A program made the translations under genes and the position numbers. A model generated the notes under the pieces. That model worked only from the letters and a program-made list of their open reading frames with translations, did not search any database and was not told the origin of the DNA. From an uncultured Acidimicrobiales bacterium (lineage in GTDB: Bacteria > Actinomycetota > Acidimicrobiia > Acidimicrobiales > SZUA-35), in assembly GCA_937925335.1 (NCBI GenBank), contig CALEWY010000035.1:1-59886 (forward strand): 59,886 nt of DNA, in the 5' to 3' direction. The number at the start of each line of letters is the position of its first letter. Positions within the stretch are counted from its first letter, which is position 1. This document shows, piece by piece, positions 7,760-16,030 of the stretch.

Positions 7760-9574
7760 GTGCTTGAACATCCTCACCACGATTCGTCGGCCCGTTACGT
7801 GTCGTCGCCTCGACCGACGTTGGATGAACGGGTCGAACTCGTGGTTGAGCTCCCCGACGTTGGTGCCGGTGGACTCGGGGTCGATGGCGGATGGCTGCGA
7901 GGTGTGCGAGATGTCGAGCAGTTTTGGAACGAGGGAGTGCGCGACGGCGACCTCCTTCGGTTCGAGCTCGAATGCACCCAGCCGGTGCACAACTACCGGT
8001 TTCACCTCGATACCGCCGCCGGCCCTCGATGGTTGACCGGTGCTGGCCTGATCGACCACGACCCAACGGATCGGGATGACTTCCGCCTGCTCATCGATCG
8101 TGGTGGGCCCGAGTGGGTTCCCGACGTCGTTTGGTATCAGATCTTCCCTGATCGTTTCGCAACGACCGGTCGCCATGCCCACGATCGCCACGACACGGAT
8201 ACGTCGTGGGCGCAGTGGTCTGAATGGGGTGACCCGATCGCCGACGGTCAGGACGCGATGACCCAGATGTATGGCGGTGATCTCGACGCCGTCGTCGAGC
8301 GGATCGATCATCTCGTCGGGCTCGGCATCGGCGGCATCTATCTCACGCCGGTCTTTCCAGCACGATCCAATCATCGCTACGACGCATCAACGTTTGGCCA
8401 GGTCGATCCCGTGCTCGGTGGTGATGCGGCGCTCGCACGGCTGTCATCGGTTGCGGCCGAACGCGGCATCAAGGTGATGACCGACCTCACCCTCAACCAC
8501 ACGGGTGATGCGCACGAGTGGTTCACCGCAGCGCGAGACGATGCCGAGTCAGCGGAAGCCGGCTTCTACTTCTTCGACGAGCACCCGGATCGTTACGAGA
8601 GCTGGCTTGGGATCTCGAGTCTTCCGAAGCTCGACCACCGCAGTGCCGAGCTCAGACGCCGTTACTACGAAGGCGAAGACTCAGTTCTCGCTCGTTACCT
8701 TGCCCCACCGTTCGACATGGCCGGATGGCGCATCGACGTGGCCAACATGACCGGCCGGTTGGGCGCACTCGACATGAACCATGAGGTGGCGCGCATCGCT
8801 CGATCGACGATGGACGATCACGCTCCCGATCGCTGGCTTGTTGGTGAGCACTTCTTTGACGCAACGCTCGACGCCGCGGGAGATGGCTGGCACGGTGTCA
8901 TGAACTACGCCGGTCTCACCCGGCCGATCGTTTCCTGGCTCGGCGAGTTCACCTCCTTGAGCGCCTTCATGCCTGGCCCAGGCCAGCCCCCGCGTGATGG
9001 CGTGCAGATGGCTGCGTCGATGGACGCCATTCGAGCTGCAACCCCGTGGCAGGTCACGATGAGTTCGATGAGCCTGCTCGGTTCACACGACACCGCCCGA
9101 TGGCGAACGATGTGCACCAGCGATGAGGTGGCGATGGTGGGATTTGGGTTGCTGCTGTGCATGCCCGGTGCGCCGACGTTCTTGTACGGCGACGAGGTTG
9201 GGCTGACGGGCGAAACGTCGGAGCGGGCCCGATGCACGATGCCATGGGACGAGACAACGTGGGATCGTCGCTTTCTCGACTGGTATCAATCGATGATCGC
9301 CGTCCGAAACAACAGCGATGCACTACGCCGGGGTGGGTTCCGCTGGGTTCACACCGAACCCGATGCGGTGCTCTTTCTTCGGGAGACCGCTGATCAACGG
9401 CTGCTTGTCCGAGCTGCTCGCTCGAGGACCGAACCGTGTGTGATCTCCGCACAGCTCCTTCGGGCGTCCGAAGCCCGAGGGATCGTCAACGCCTCGGATC
9501 TCACCCTCGATGGCGACGGCGACCTCACGTTTGCAGGCGACGGCCCGCTGCTCTCGATTTGGGAGATCGAGTAG
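7760..9574 (+). CDS. Cytoplasmic GH13 alpha-glycosidase (maltodextrin glucosidase / neopullulanase-like)
   Basis: Alpha-amylase-superfamily enzyme of 604 residues with no signal peptide. It would hydrolyse imported maltodextrins in the cytoplasm. An N-terminal beta-sandwich-like region of about 130 residues precedes the catalytic barrel, which starts at VPDVVWYQIFPDRF. The four GH13 regions are visible: DLTLNHTG near 241, GWRIDVANM with the Asp nucleophile near 324, LVGEHF with the acid/base Glu near 363, and LLGSHDTAR near 441. The start is GTG 7760, six bases after the malG stop, with AAGGG upstream; the longer frame would run into malG. The exact specificity (MalZ, cyclomaltodextrinase or neopullulanase type) cannot be settled from sequence. 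Confidence 0.88.
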   Translation: MLEHPHHDSSARYVSSPRPTLDERVELVVELPDVGAGGLGVDGGWLRGVRDVEQFWNEGVRDGDLLRFELECTQPVHNYRFHLDTAAGPRWLTGAGLIDHDPTDRDDFRLLIDRGGPEWVPDVVWYQIFPDRFATTGRHAHDRHDTDTSWAQWSEWGDPIADGQDAMTQMYGGDLDAVVERIDHLVGLGIGGIYLTPVFPARSNHRYDASTFGQVDPVLGGDAALARLSSVAAERGIKVMTDLTLNHTGDAHEWFTAARDDAESAEAGFYFFDEHPDRYESWLGISSLPKLDHRSAELRRRYYEGEDSVLARYLAPPFDMAGWRIDVANMTGRLGALDMNHEVARIARSTMDDHAPDRWLVGEHFFDATLDAAGDGWHGVMNYAGLTRPIVSWLGEFTSLSAFMPGPGQPPRDGVQMAASMDAIRAATPWQVTMSSMSLLGSHDTARWRTMCTSDEVAMVGFGLLLCMPGAPTFLYGDEVGLTGETSERARCTMPWDETTWDRRFLDWYQSMIAVRNNSDALRRGGFRWVHTEPDAVLFLRETADQRLLVRAARSRTEPCVISAQLLRASEARGIVNASDLTLDGDGDLTFAGDGPLLSIWEIE

Positions 9575-9612
9575 GTCTCGCTCGCTTCACGCTCACCGCT
9601 GCTCGGCTCGCC

Positions 9613-11244
9613 TCAGAGCGATGAGCTGCGCGGAGAACCGGGGCGAGAGAACTGACGTGTTTCGCGCTTCGGTGCGCGAGACGTGAGGCCCCGAGTCAGT
9701 TGGGCGGACTTGGCGGTGATGATCGTGCCTTCACCCGGCGACGAACGGATCGTCAGCTTGCCGCCGACCTTCTGAGCGCGAGAGCTCATGATGCCGAGGC
9801 CGAGGTGCCCCGGTCGCGAGATCGTCGAGTCGAATCCGACACCGTTGTCGCTGATCACCAAGTTGATCGTTGGTTTGCCAGATGAGACGCCACGTTCGAG
9901 CTGAACGGATACCTCGGTTGCGTGAGCGTGCCGCAGCACGTTGTTGAGCGCTTCTTGGGCAATGCGATAAAGGGCAATGCGCTCCTCGGGATCCGCATCG
10001 ACGTCTTCGATCGTTGTCGAGACCGTTGTGGTCGTGAGGTCGGAGAAGGCTGTGATGGCGTTGTCGACGAGCTCACGCAGTGGAATTCGTGCGAGCTCGG
10101 ACGGACTGCGGTCGAGCACGAGTGACCGAGTGGCGTCTTGGGTTTGGTTCGCAGCCACCTTGATTCGCTGAAAGATCCGCTCGGTCGGATGGTCGGGCTC
10201 CACCGCTTGCAGACCTGCGTGGGCAAGCAACGAAACGCTCCACGAAGTCTGGAGCACCGAGTCGTGGAGTTCTTGAGCGAGTCGTTCTCGCTCGTCGTCC
10301 GCCCCGTTCAATTCGGCATCGCTCGAGCGGTCGAGCGCAGAGATCGTGGCCGACGCCTGGCCCGCGATGGCTCCAAGACGATGGGCGCTGCTCGGGGCGA
10401 GCAAGTTGAGTGTGCTGCTCTCGAGCAGGAGGAGACCGACGGGTTTGCCTGAAACGACCATCACCGCAGCCAACGTCGATTGCGCTGGGCCAAGGCGGTC
10501 TCCCGCGCCGGCGGTGAGTGTTGCCCCATTCTGCACACCGGCATGAAGGAGCGGGCTCAACCAAGAGAAATCAAGGCTGGATGCGGCCGACACGTCGAAG
10601 TCCGGGCAGGTGACGTGCCGTTCGAGTTCGAAGTTGCCGTCGTCACCAACCATGAGGACAGCGATCATTTCTGCTGTGAGGACTCGTTGGATGCTGGCCA
10701 CGACCTCGTCGAGCAGCGCGTCCATGTTCTCGATCGTTGCGACAGCAGTCGCCATGTCGAGCAGGGTCTGTCGCAACTCGCGACGATCGGTGATGTCACG
10801 GAAGCTGCCGATCACACCGATGGTGGCTCCCTCATCATTGGTGAGCGGCACCTTGTCGGTTTCAAGCCAGCGGGTTGAGCCCTCGGCGGTCAGAATCGGC
10901 TCTTCGATCCCGGTGACCGGTTCTCCGGTGGTGAGCACATGCTGATCCCAGTTGACGTAGGTGGCGCCACTAACCGGTCCCCACGGCATGTCCTGATCCG
11001 TCAGCCCGATGACCTCGGCTGGCGTGAGCCCTGCATAGGCCGCGAACTCGGCGTTGCACGCAACAAAACGAGAGTCGTTGTCTTTGATAAAGACGGGCGT
11101 TGCGATCGAATGAAGGAGATGGTGCGCCGCTCGGGCCGAGTCTTCAAGCGCGACATTGGTTCGTTCTGGGCCACCATCGAGCAGCGCTCGGTAAGCAGCG
11201 AACGGATCAGCACCGCCGCTCTGTATCGCCCCATCGCTTCCCAA
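9613..11244 (-). CDS. Orphan PAS-GAF sensor histidine kinase (NarL type)
   Basis: Soluble sensor kinase of about 543 residues. A PAS domain (SIATPVFIKDNDSRFVACNA to IGVIGSFRDITDRREL) is followed by a GAF domain (about residues 150-310). Next come a HisKA_3 dimerisation helix with phosphoacceptor histidine in ERLAQELHDSVLQT near residue 328 and an HATPase domain. Its N-box reads EALNNVLRHAHA and its G-boxes ISDNGVGFD and GLGIMSSRAQKVGGKL. No transmembrane segment is seen, so an internal or diffusible signal is likely. TTG 11244 is preferred because AGGA lies 6 nt before it; the frame is open to 11319. No response regulator gene is nearby. Confidence 0.85.
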   Translation of the reverse strand: MGSDGAIQSGGADPFAAYRALLDGGPERTNVALEDSARAAHHLLHSIATPVFIKDNDSRFVACNAEFAAYAGLTPAEVIGLTDQDMPWGPVSGATYVNWDQHVLTTGEPVTGIEEPILTAEGSTRWLETDKVPLTNDEGATIGVIGSFRDITDRRELRQTLLDMATAVATIENMDALLDEVVASIQRVLTAEMIAVLMVGDDGNFELERHVTCPDFDVSAASSLDFSWLSPLLHAGVQNGATLTAGAGDRLGPAQSTLAAVMVVSGKPVGLLLLESSTLNLLAPSSAHRLGAIAGQASATISALDRSSDAELNGADDERERLAQELHDSVLQTSWSVSLLAHAGLQAVEPDHPTERIFQRIKVAANQTQDATRSLVLDRSPSELARIPLRELVDNAITAFSDLTTTTVSTTIEDVDADPEERIALYRIAQEALNNVLRHAHATEVSVQLERGVSSGKPTINLVISDNGVGFDSTISRPGHLGLGIMSSRAQKVGGKLTIRSSPGEGTIITAKSAQLTRGLTSRAPKRETRQFSRPGSPRSSSL

Positions 11245-11349
11245 AGTCTGTCCTCGCTCCGCTGACGCCCAGCAACGATGAGCGACACGACGGTACCGAA
11301 CGGCCGAAGCCTTGAACAAAACCGTGGACGGTTGTCGTGCGGTCAGGCG

Positions 11350-12129
11350 TCACGCGTCGATCGCGCCACCGTCGACGGCGAGATCTGACCCGGTGATGTG
11401 CCAGGCAGCTTCGGATGCGACGAAGGCAACGACCCGGCCGATGTCAATCGGCTCGGGGATGCGCTCGGTCAGGTTTGGCATCGTCTTCGCCAGTGCCCAA
11501 CGCTGGGCGTCATCCCACGAGCCACCAGCTCCGTCTCGCTTTGCTCGTCGGGTGACCATCTCTTTCACCTCGGGTGTTGCGATCATGCCAGGGCTCACGA
11601 GGTTGGCGGTCACGCCAGTTCCGCGCAGCTCCTGAGCCAGGGTTCGGACCATTGCCGGTTGGCCCGCCTTTGCGGTGTAGTAGCCAACGTTTCGATCGCC
11701 CGGCATGCGCGTGCCGACGGTGCCGAGAAAGATGATCCGACCCCAACCACGACTCCGCATACCCGGTATCGCCAGCTGCGTGCAACGAACGCCCACCATC
11801 ACATTGCGATTCCACTCGTCGGCCCAGGCGTCGGTGGAACTCCAGGATGACTTCGACGGCGAGCCGTAGTTGTTAACGAGCACGTCGACGGAAGCGAGCT
11901 GGTCACCGATCGTGTCGAGGCCTTCGTCGCTCATGAGGTCGGCCACAATGCCGTCGGCGGAGCCGCCAGCCTCGCGAATCGAGTCGACGACCGCATCTGG
12001 TTGGCCTGGCTCGAAGCCGTGGACAAGAACATGAGCGCCTTCGGCCGCGAGCACGGCCGCGATGCCGGCCCCCGTGCCTCGGTAGCTACCCGATACGAAC
12101 GCCGTCCGGCCCGTGAGTCCAAGATCCAT
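11350..12129 (-). CDS. Short-chain dehydrogenase/reductase
   Basis: NAD(P)-dependent oxidoreductase of the classical SDR fold, 259 residues from ATG 12129 (MDLGLTGRTAFVSGSYRG). The cofactor loop is SGSYRGTGAG and the VNNYG segment replaces the usual NNAG. The catalytic Tyr and Lys are in GYYTAK. Thirteen residues before that Tyr, where Ser is normal, there is a Thr (IIFLGTVG), a conservative change. The C terminus DLAVDGGAIDA is typical. The substrate is unknown; 3-oxoacyl-ACP reductase-like enzymes share this layout. It lies upstream of the sensor kinase on the same strand, but with no obvious functional link. Confidence 0.85.
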   Translation of the reverse strand: MDLGLTGRTAFVSGSYRGTGAGIAAVLAAEGAHVLVHGFEPGQPDAVVDSIREAGGSADGIVADLMSDEGLDTIGDQLASVDVLVNNYGSPSKSSWSSTDAWADEWNRNVMVGVRCTQLAIPGMRSRGWGRIIFLGTVGTRMPGDRNVGYYTAKAGQPAMVRTLAQELRGTGVTANLVSPGMIATPEVKEMVTRRAKRDGAGGSWDDAQRWALAKTMPNLTERIPEPIDIGRVVAFVASEAAWHITGSDLAVDGGAIDA

Positions 12130-12142
12130 CGGTCGATCGTAG

Positions 12143-12170
12143 AGAACCTCATGACAACGAGACAGGTTCT
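12143..12170. promoter_or_regulatory. Inverted repeat upstream of the SDR gene
   Basis: Perfect 7-bp arms AGAACCT (12143-12149) and AGGTTCT (12164-12170) with a 14-bp spacer, starting 14 bp upstream of the SDR start codon. The centre-to-centre spacing of about two helical turns fits a dimeric regulator site. The remainder of the 227-bp gap to the divergent PPOX gene shows no clear ORF. Confidence 0.35.
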
Positions 12171-12356
12171 GCGATGGTGGGGGAGGGGACTTGTGTCGCA
12201 GGCGAGCCTGGCCGAGACTCAAGAACGCGGTCCACCCCGGCGCGATTCACCCCCGAGATAACGAGGTCCTCCGATGATGCATGCCGACGATCGAGCGAGG
12301 CACGCTGCACGGCGAGCGAACCACGCAATTGGTAGTTGCGCGATTGGTATCGATCG

Positions 12357-13022
12357 ATGAGTGATGGCGAAGCGTTCTACACCGAGGCCCAGCGCGCCGT
12401 GCAAGATCAGTTCGATACAACGCCGTTGGCCCAGGCACTCGAGGCGGCCATCGTGGTCGAGGAACTCGACGACTTCGCCGCGGGGTTCGTCAGCTCGCGA
12501 GACTTCTTCTTCTTGTCGACGGTGAACGGCGCCGGTGAGCCGACCGTCAGCTACAAGGGTGGTGGCGTCGGGACGGTCACGGTGATCGATCCTTCGACGC
12601 TTGCCTTCCCCATCTATGACGGAAACGGCATGTTCTTATCGGTCGGAAACATCGAAGCCACAGCGAAGATCGGCATGTTGTTCATCGACTTCGAAACGCC
12701 TCACCGCGTTCGTGTGCAGGCGACGGCGAGCTTCGATGCCGACGATGCCTTGATGGCGGCGTACCCGGGCTGTATCGGCGTGGTGCGAGCGTCGATCGAT
12801 TGTGCCTTCGTGAACTGTGCTCGCTACATCCATCCGCACGCTCGGGTGGCGACGTCGAAGTACGTCCCGAACGCCGATGGCGAGCAGCCCTTCGCGACCT
12901 GGAAACGGATCGACGGCATGCAGGAGTATCTGCCGGAGAAGGACCAAGGCAAAGCCGCCGAACACGGCGGGGTGATCACCGAGCAGCAATATGGCGAGGC
13001 ACTGATTGCCGGTGAATCGTAG
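12357..13022 (+). CDS. Pyridoxamine 5'-phosphate oxidase-family flavoprotein
   Basis: 221 residues, split beta-barrel (PPOX/FMN-binding) fold. The body matches the general-stress flavin-binding subgroup: FVSSRDFFFLSTVNGAGEPT, then FPIYDGNGMFLSVGNIEATA and IGMLFIDFETPHRVRVQATA. The expected role is FMN- or F420-dependent reduction of an unknown substrate; there is no reason to assign PLP synthesis. The C terminus is longer than the core barrel and includes KYVPNADGEQPFATWKRIDG. ATG 12357 was chosen over a TTG at 12336. It is a single gene facing away from the SDR. Confidence 0.82.
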   Translation: MSDGEAFYTEAQRAVQDQFDTTPLAQALEAAIVVEELDDFAAGFVSSRDFFFLSTVNGAGEPTVSYKGGGVGTVTVIDPSTLAFPIYDGNGMFLSVGNIEATAKIGMLFIDFETPHRVRVQATASFDADDALMAAYPGCIGVVRASIDCAFVNCARYIHPHARVATSKYVPNADGEQPFATWKRIDGMQEYLPEKDQGKAAEHGGVITEQQYGEALIAGES

Positions 13023-13073
13023 ATTCACGCAGGACGGGCTGACGTGACCAGGCTGAGTGATCGGATCGACTGA

Positions 13074-13532
13074 TCAGCGCCAGGGCTGGGGAACGAACTT
13101 TGGGGTCGTCGCTGCATAGGCCGGATAATCCGGAAAACGCTCCGTGAGTTGCGCCTCTTCCCAGGCCGCCTTGCGATCGAAGAACACGATCGTGATCGCC
13201 GCGAGGGCGAGATGGATCCAACTGCCGGACCGCAACGTCATGCCAGCGACCACGGCCAGCACACCGGTGTAGATCGGATGGCGGACATAGCGGTAGAAGC
13301 CGCCGGTCTTGAGCGAACCGTTCTGGGTGGGAACCGGCGTTGGGGTGAGCGACGTGCCGAGCCCGAGGGCCGCCAGTCCGACGATGGCGAGGCCGCCAAA
13401 GAAGGCCAGGCCTGCGATGCCGACGAGCCACCCGGGGGTCGCCCAGTCGTCTCTGCCGGGGAGAATGATGAGAGCGCCGAGAAGAACAGCCTGCCCGCCG
13501 ACCCAGATCCAGCCGATGGTCGATCGGCTCAC
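13074..13532 (-). CDS. Isoprenylcysteine carboxyl methyltransferase-like membrane protein
   Basis: 152 residues with about four hydrophobic helices and the ICMT/PEMT signature GFYRYVRHPIYTGVL, which contributes to S-adenosylmethionine binding. It is followed by the acidic E-E segment in AAWEEAQLTERFPDYPAY. Bacterial members methylate unidentified small molecules or lipids. The start is GTG 13532, overlapping the stop of the rhodanese gene by 4 nt (GTGA), which indicates translational coupling. The pairing with a thiosulphate/sulphane-sulphur lipoprotein suggests an envelope sulphur-related task, but that is only a guess from context. Confidence 0.82.
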   Translation of the reverse strand: MSRSTIGWIWVGGQAVLLGALIILPGRDDWATPGWLVGIAGLAFFGGLAIVGLAALGLGTSLTPTPVPTQNGSLKTGGFYRYVRHPIYTGVLAVVAGMTLRSGSWIHLALAAITIVFFDRKAAWEEAQLTERFPDYPAYAATTPKFVPQPWR

Positions 13533-13975
13533 GGCGCGACCGTTGGCAACCCTGCATCACTCCACGAGAGGATGCCGCCATCGATGTCGGCCACATCGGT
13601 GAAGCCGAGTTCGCGCATCACCTCGATGGTTTGGCCGCTTCGGTTGCCGGAGCGGCAATACAGCAGATAGGGCACATCGGGGTCGAGCCCTGCGAGCTGT
13701 TCGGCAAAATCGGCGTCGTAGAAATCGATCATCACCGCACCATCGAGATGGCCCTCAGCGAACTCTTCAGGCGTGCGAACGTCGAGGATGACGAGGTCGG
13801 CCGGTGGGGCACTCTGCAGTGCTGCCCCTTCATCGGCCGAGATCAGGCGCAGGCCCGTGTTTGCTTCGACAGACGCCGTCGGGTTGGTGTCAGCACTCTC
13901 AGAACCGCCGCAGCTGGCGGCGATCATGATGATCGCCGCCACGCCGGCAACAGTTCGCTTCGACATTCCAGTCAT
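13529..13975 (-). CDS. Rhodanese-domain lipoprotein
   Basis: 148-residue exported sulphurtransferase. The signal peptide has a lipobox ending at Cys22 (MIAASC). The single rhodanese domain has the substrate-gate motif ILDVRTPEEFAEGHLDGA and active-site loop YCRSGNRSG with catalytic Cys near 107. Such proteins move sulphane sulphur or act on periplasmic thiols. ATG 13975 has AAGGAG seven bases upstream. A promoter (TTGCCG, 16 bp, TACAAT) lies at 14006-14033, giving a leader of about 24 nt. Confidence 0.9.
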   Translation of the reverse strand: MTGMSKRTVAGVAAIIMIAASCGGSESADTNPTASVEANTGLRLISADEGAALQSAPPADLVILDVRTPEEFAEGHLDGAVMIDFYDADFAEQLAGLDPDVPYLLYCRSGNRSGQTIEVMRELGFTDVADIDGGILSWSDAGLPTVAP

Positions 13976-14005
13976 CGGATGACTCCTTGCGATCGATTGT
14001 CGAGC

Positions 14006-14033
14006 ATTGTACGGACAATTGCGTCGACGGCAA
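14006..14033 (-). promoter_or_regulatory. Sigma-70-type promoter of the rhodanese/ICMT operon
   Basis: On the minus strand, TTGCCG (14028-14033) and TACAAT (14006-14011) are 16 bp apart, and a Shine-Dalgarno AAGGAG lies downstream in the leader. A 6-bp inverted repeat ATTGTC/GACAAT (13996-14001 and 14014-14019) straddles the -10 and could be an operator. Confidence 0.55.
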
Positions 14034-14134
14034 GGGTTTCTGCCTTCGTCGGCCGCCTTTGGGGGCAGCGTTGGGCCGTGGCGCGTTTCAGGTTGGAAAG
14101 CTTCAGGATGCAGGGGTGTGCATCCCCGTGTCCG

Positions 14135-14623
14135 CTACGAAAGCGACTCGACTCGAGCGACCAGCTTGTCGATCGCCATGTTCCATCCTTGGCCGCCGGG
14201 GGAGTCGGCGGGAACGCCGACGTGGGTCATGGTCATCTTGGTCGAGCTGCCGAGGTCCTCGAGTTCCACGACGACGTGGGTTTCCATCGGGAAATCGGCC
14301 GGCATGCCCATCTGTTCAGCGGTCATCGGCGTGCCGTCCTCCGAACCCATCTGCTCGGTGTAGACGAGGCGCGTCTTTGGGTCGATCTCGCGGTATTCGC
14401 CGATGAAGAACATCTGCATCGGGCCGCCGGGGGTTTCCATCTCCATCCCGATGTGGCGACGGCCGCCGACGGTCACATCCATCTCGGCCTTCGGGATTGA
14501 GGCGCCCATCGGGCCGTACCAGTTGGCGAAGTGCTCGGCCTCGGTCCACATCGACCAGATCAGGTCGATCGAAGCATCGAAGGTTCGTTCGATCTGGACG
14601 TCTTTGGTGGCGTTCTCGTTCAT
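14135..14623 (-). CDS. SRPBCC/AHSA1-domain protein
   Basis: 162 residues of the START-like SRPBCC fold, AHSA1 (COG3832) branch. It opens IERTFDASIDLIWSMWTEAE and FANWYGPMG, and ends with an amphipathic C-terminal helix QGWNMAIDKLVARVESL. These small proteins bind hydrophobic ligands in a cavity; the ligand here is unknown. The start overlaps the upstream arsR-type gene by 4 nt (ATGA). The ArsR-AHSA1 pair is a common two-gene operon in which the regulator controls its partner. Confidence 0.85.
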   Translation of the reverse strand: MNENATKDVQIERTFDASIDLIWSMWTEAEHFANWYGPMGASIPKAEMDVTVGGRRHIGMEMETPGGPMQMFFIGEYREIDPKTRLVYTEQMGSEDGTPMTAEQMGMPADFPMETHVVVELEDLGSSTKMTMTHVGVPADSPGGQGWNMAIDKLVARVESLS

Positions 14624-15024
14624 GTCTTCGTTTCCTTGTTTCGTGAAGCGTCCAGATTCGGCGCTTCATGTTGGATCGTCTTGACGTAGGCGTCGAGACG
14701 GTCGAATCGGTCTTCCCAAATCGGGCGGTAGTGCTCGGCCCAGTCGGCAATCATTTGCAGCGGCTCGGTCTCGAGTGTGCAGGGCCGGTATTGAGCGCGA
14801 CGTCCTCGGGTGATGAGTCCGGCCTTCTCCAGCACTTTGAGATGCTTTGAAATGGCGGGAAGTGTCATGTCGAACGGTTCGGCGAGATCGTTGACACTCG
14901 CCTCGCCCTCGGATAGTCGGGCGAGGATGGCTCGACGCGTGGCGTTGGCGAGGGCCGCAAACGTTTCGTCCAGGCGGTCGTCGTCGAGGTCGGTGGAGAG
15001 GGTGAGTGTCGGCATCAGCAGCAT
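14620..15024 (-). CDS. ArsR-family winged-helix repressor
   Basis: 134-residue ArsR/SmtB-type regulator. The winged helix is plain: ALANATRRAILARLSEGEAS, VNDLAEPFDMTLPAISKHLK and GLITRGRRAQYRPCTLE. No metal-binding ELCVCDL motif is present, so sensing of an organic ligand or protein partner is more likely than metals. The ATG at 15024 (MLLMPTLT) or the one at 15015 could be used; neither has a clear ribosome-binding site. A perfect 14-bp palindrome sits 12 bp upstream and should be the operator for autoregulation of this gene and its SRPBCC partner. Confidence 0.88.
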   Translation of the reverse strand: MLLMPTLTLSTDLDDDRLDETFAALANATRRAILARLSEGEASVNDLAEPFDMTLPAISKHLKVLEKAGLITRGRRAQYRPCTLETEPLQMIADWAEHYRPIWEDRFDRLDAYVKTIQHEAPNLDASRNKETKT

Positions 15025-15035
15025 GTTTTGCTAGT

Positions 15036-15049
15036 TGGTTAATTAACCA
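15036..15049. promoter_or_regulatory. ArsR operator, perfect palindrome
   Basis: TGGTTAATTAACCA, 14 bp, perfectly self-complementary and AT-rich in a GC-rich setting. It lies 12 bp upstream of the arsR-type start codon and overlaps the expected -10 region. Confidence 0.7.
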
Positions 15050-15118
15050 GATCGGAAACTAAGCGCGCTTCGCCCGTGTGTCAAGGAACTCTGTATCTGG
15101 TTGGCGGTGTCCCGTTCA

Positions 15119-16030
15119 TCAGCGGTGCCGTCGACGAAGTCGGCTCACGAGACCGATCACACCGAGCACACCAACCGTGATCACTTCAGCCCGCCCGGCG
15201 ATCTCGACCGCGCCCTTGATGTCGGTTGGTGCGGGTCTGGTTCCGTCGCCGAGTGTCGGCCGCAGCTCGACGCGATCGCCGTAGCGCAATGGACCGCCGA
15301 GTTCGACGTCGAGCGCAGCGGCCATCGCCGATTCAGCGACGCCAGCGTTGGGCGACGGGTGGGCACGAGCGTCTCGTCGAACGATGCGCGCGATCGTTGC
15401 GGCGCGATCGGGCCGGGAGAGAGCGACCAGGCTGGCGAAGACCCGAGCAGGTATGAGATTTGCTACATCATCGAGACGGGCTGCGGCGGTGCCGAAGTGT
15501 CGGAACCGAGTGCTGCGGTGGCCGACCATGGCATCCATCGTGTTGATTGCCCGATAGCCGAGTGCTCCGGGAGCCCCGGCGACAACCGCCCAGAACACCG
15601 GCGCGATGACGGCATCAACACTGTTTTCCGCAACGGATTCGATCACTGCGGCAGCGATTCCCGAGGAATCGAGATGTGACGGATCTCGACCGACGAGAGA
15701 GCGCAGCTCAGCGCGTGCCGCATCGACGTCGCCCGTCTCGACAACCATTCCGATGTCGGTCGCCGTCGTTCGCAACATGTTGCCGGCAGTTGATACGGCG
15801 ACGGCGATTGTGGTGGACCGAATGGCGGCACCGGCGATCGCTCCGATCGCGAGGCCGGTGGTGGCGTAGGCGGCGCCCGGCAGTCGTCGATCTGCCCACA
15901 GTGCGTTCTCGACGTGATGCATCGTCGTGCCAAACCACACAACCGGATGAACGGCTGTCGGCGGCTCACCAACGATCCGATCGATGAGAAGGCCAGCGGC
16001 AGCGGCTCCGCAGCGAGTGGCGATGGTCAT
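15119..16030 (-). CDS. cbiB: Adenosylcobinamide-phosphate synthase CbiB/CobD
   Basis: Polytopic membrane enzyme, 303 residues, that joins aminopropanol phosphate to adenosylcobyric acid in cobalamin synthesis. Family marks are LLIDRIVGEPPTAVHPVVWFG at the N terminus, AAVIESVAENSVDAVIAPVFW (the ENxxDxxxAP signature), GYRAINTMDAMVGHR and HPSPNAGVAESAMAAAL. The gene overlaps the preceding cbiZ by 4 nt and is the last of a three-gene salvage operon. The start is the ATG at 16030. Confidence 0.93.
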   Translation of the reverse strand: MTIATRCGAAAAGLLIDRIVGEPPTAVHPVVWFGTTMHHVENALWADRRLPGAAYATTGLAIGAIAGAAIRSTTIAVAVSTAGNMLRTTATDIGMVVETGDVDAARAELRSLVGRDPSHLDSSGIAAAVIESVAENSVDAVIAPVFWAVVAGAPGALGYRAINTMDAMVGHRSTRFRHFGTAAARLDDVANLIPARVFASLVALSRPDRAATIARIVRRDARAHPSPNAGVAESAMAAALDVELGGPLRYGDRVELRPTLGDGTRPAPTDIKGAVEIAGRAEVITVGVLGVIGLVSRLRRRHR

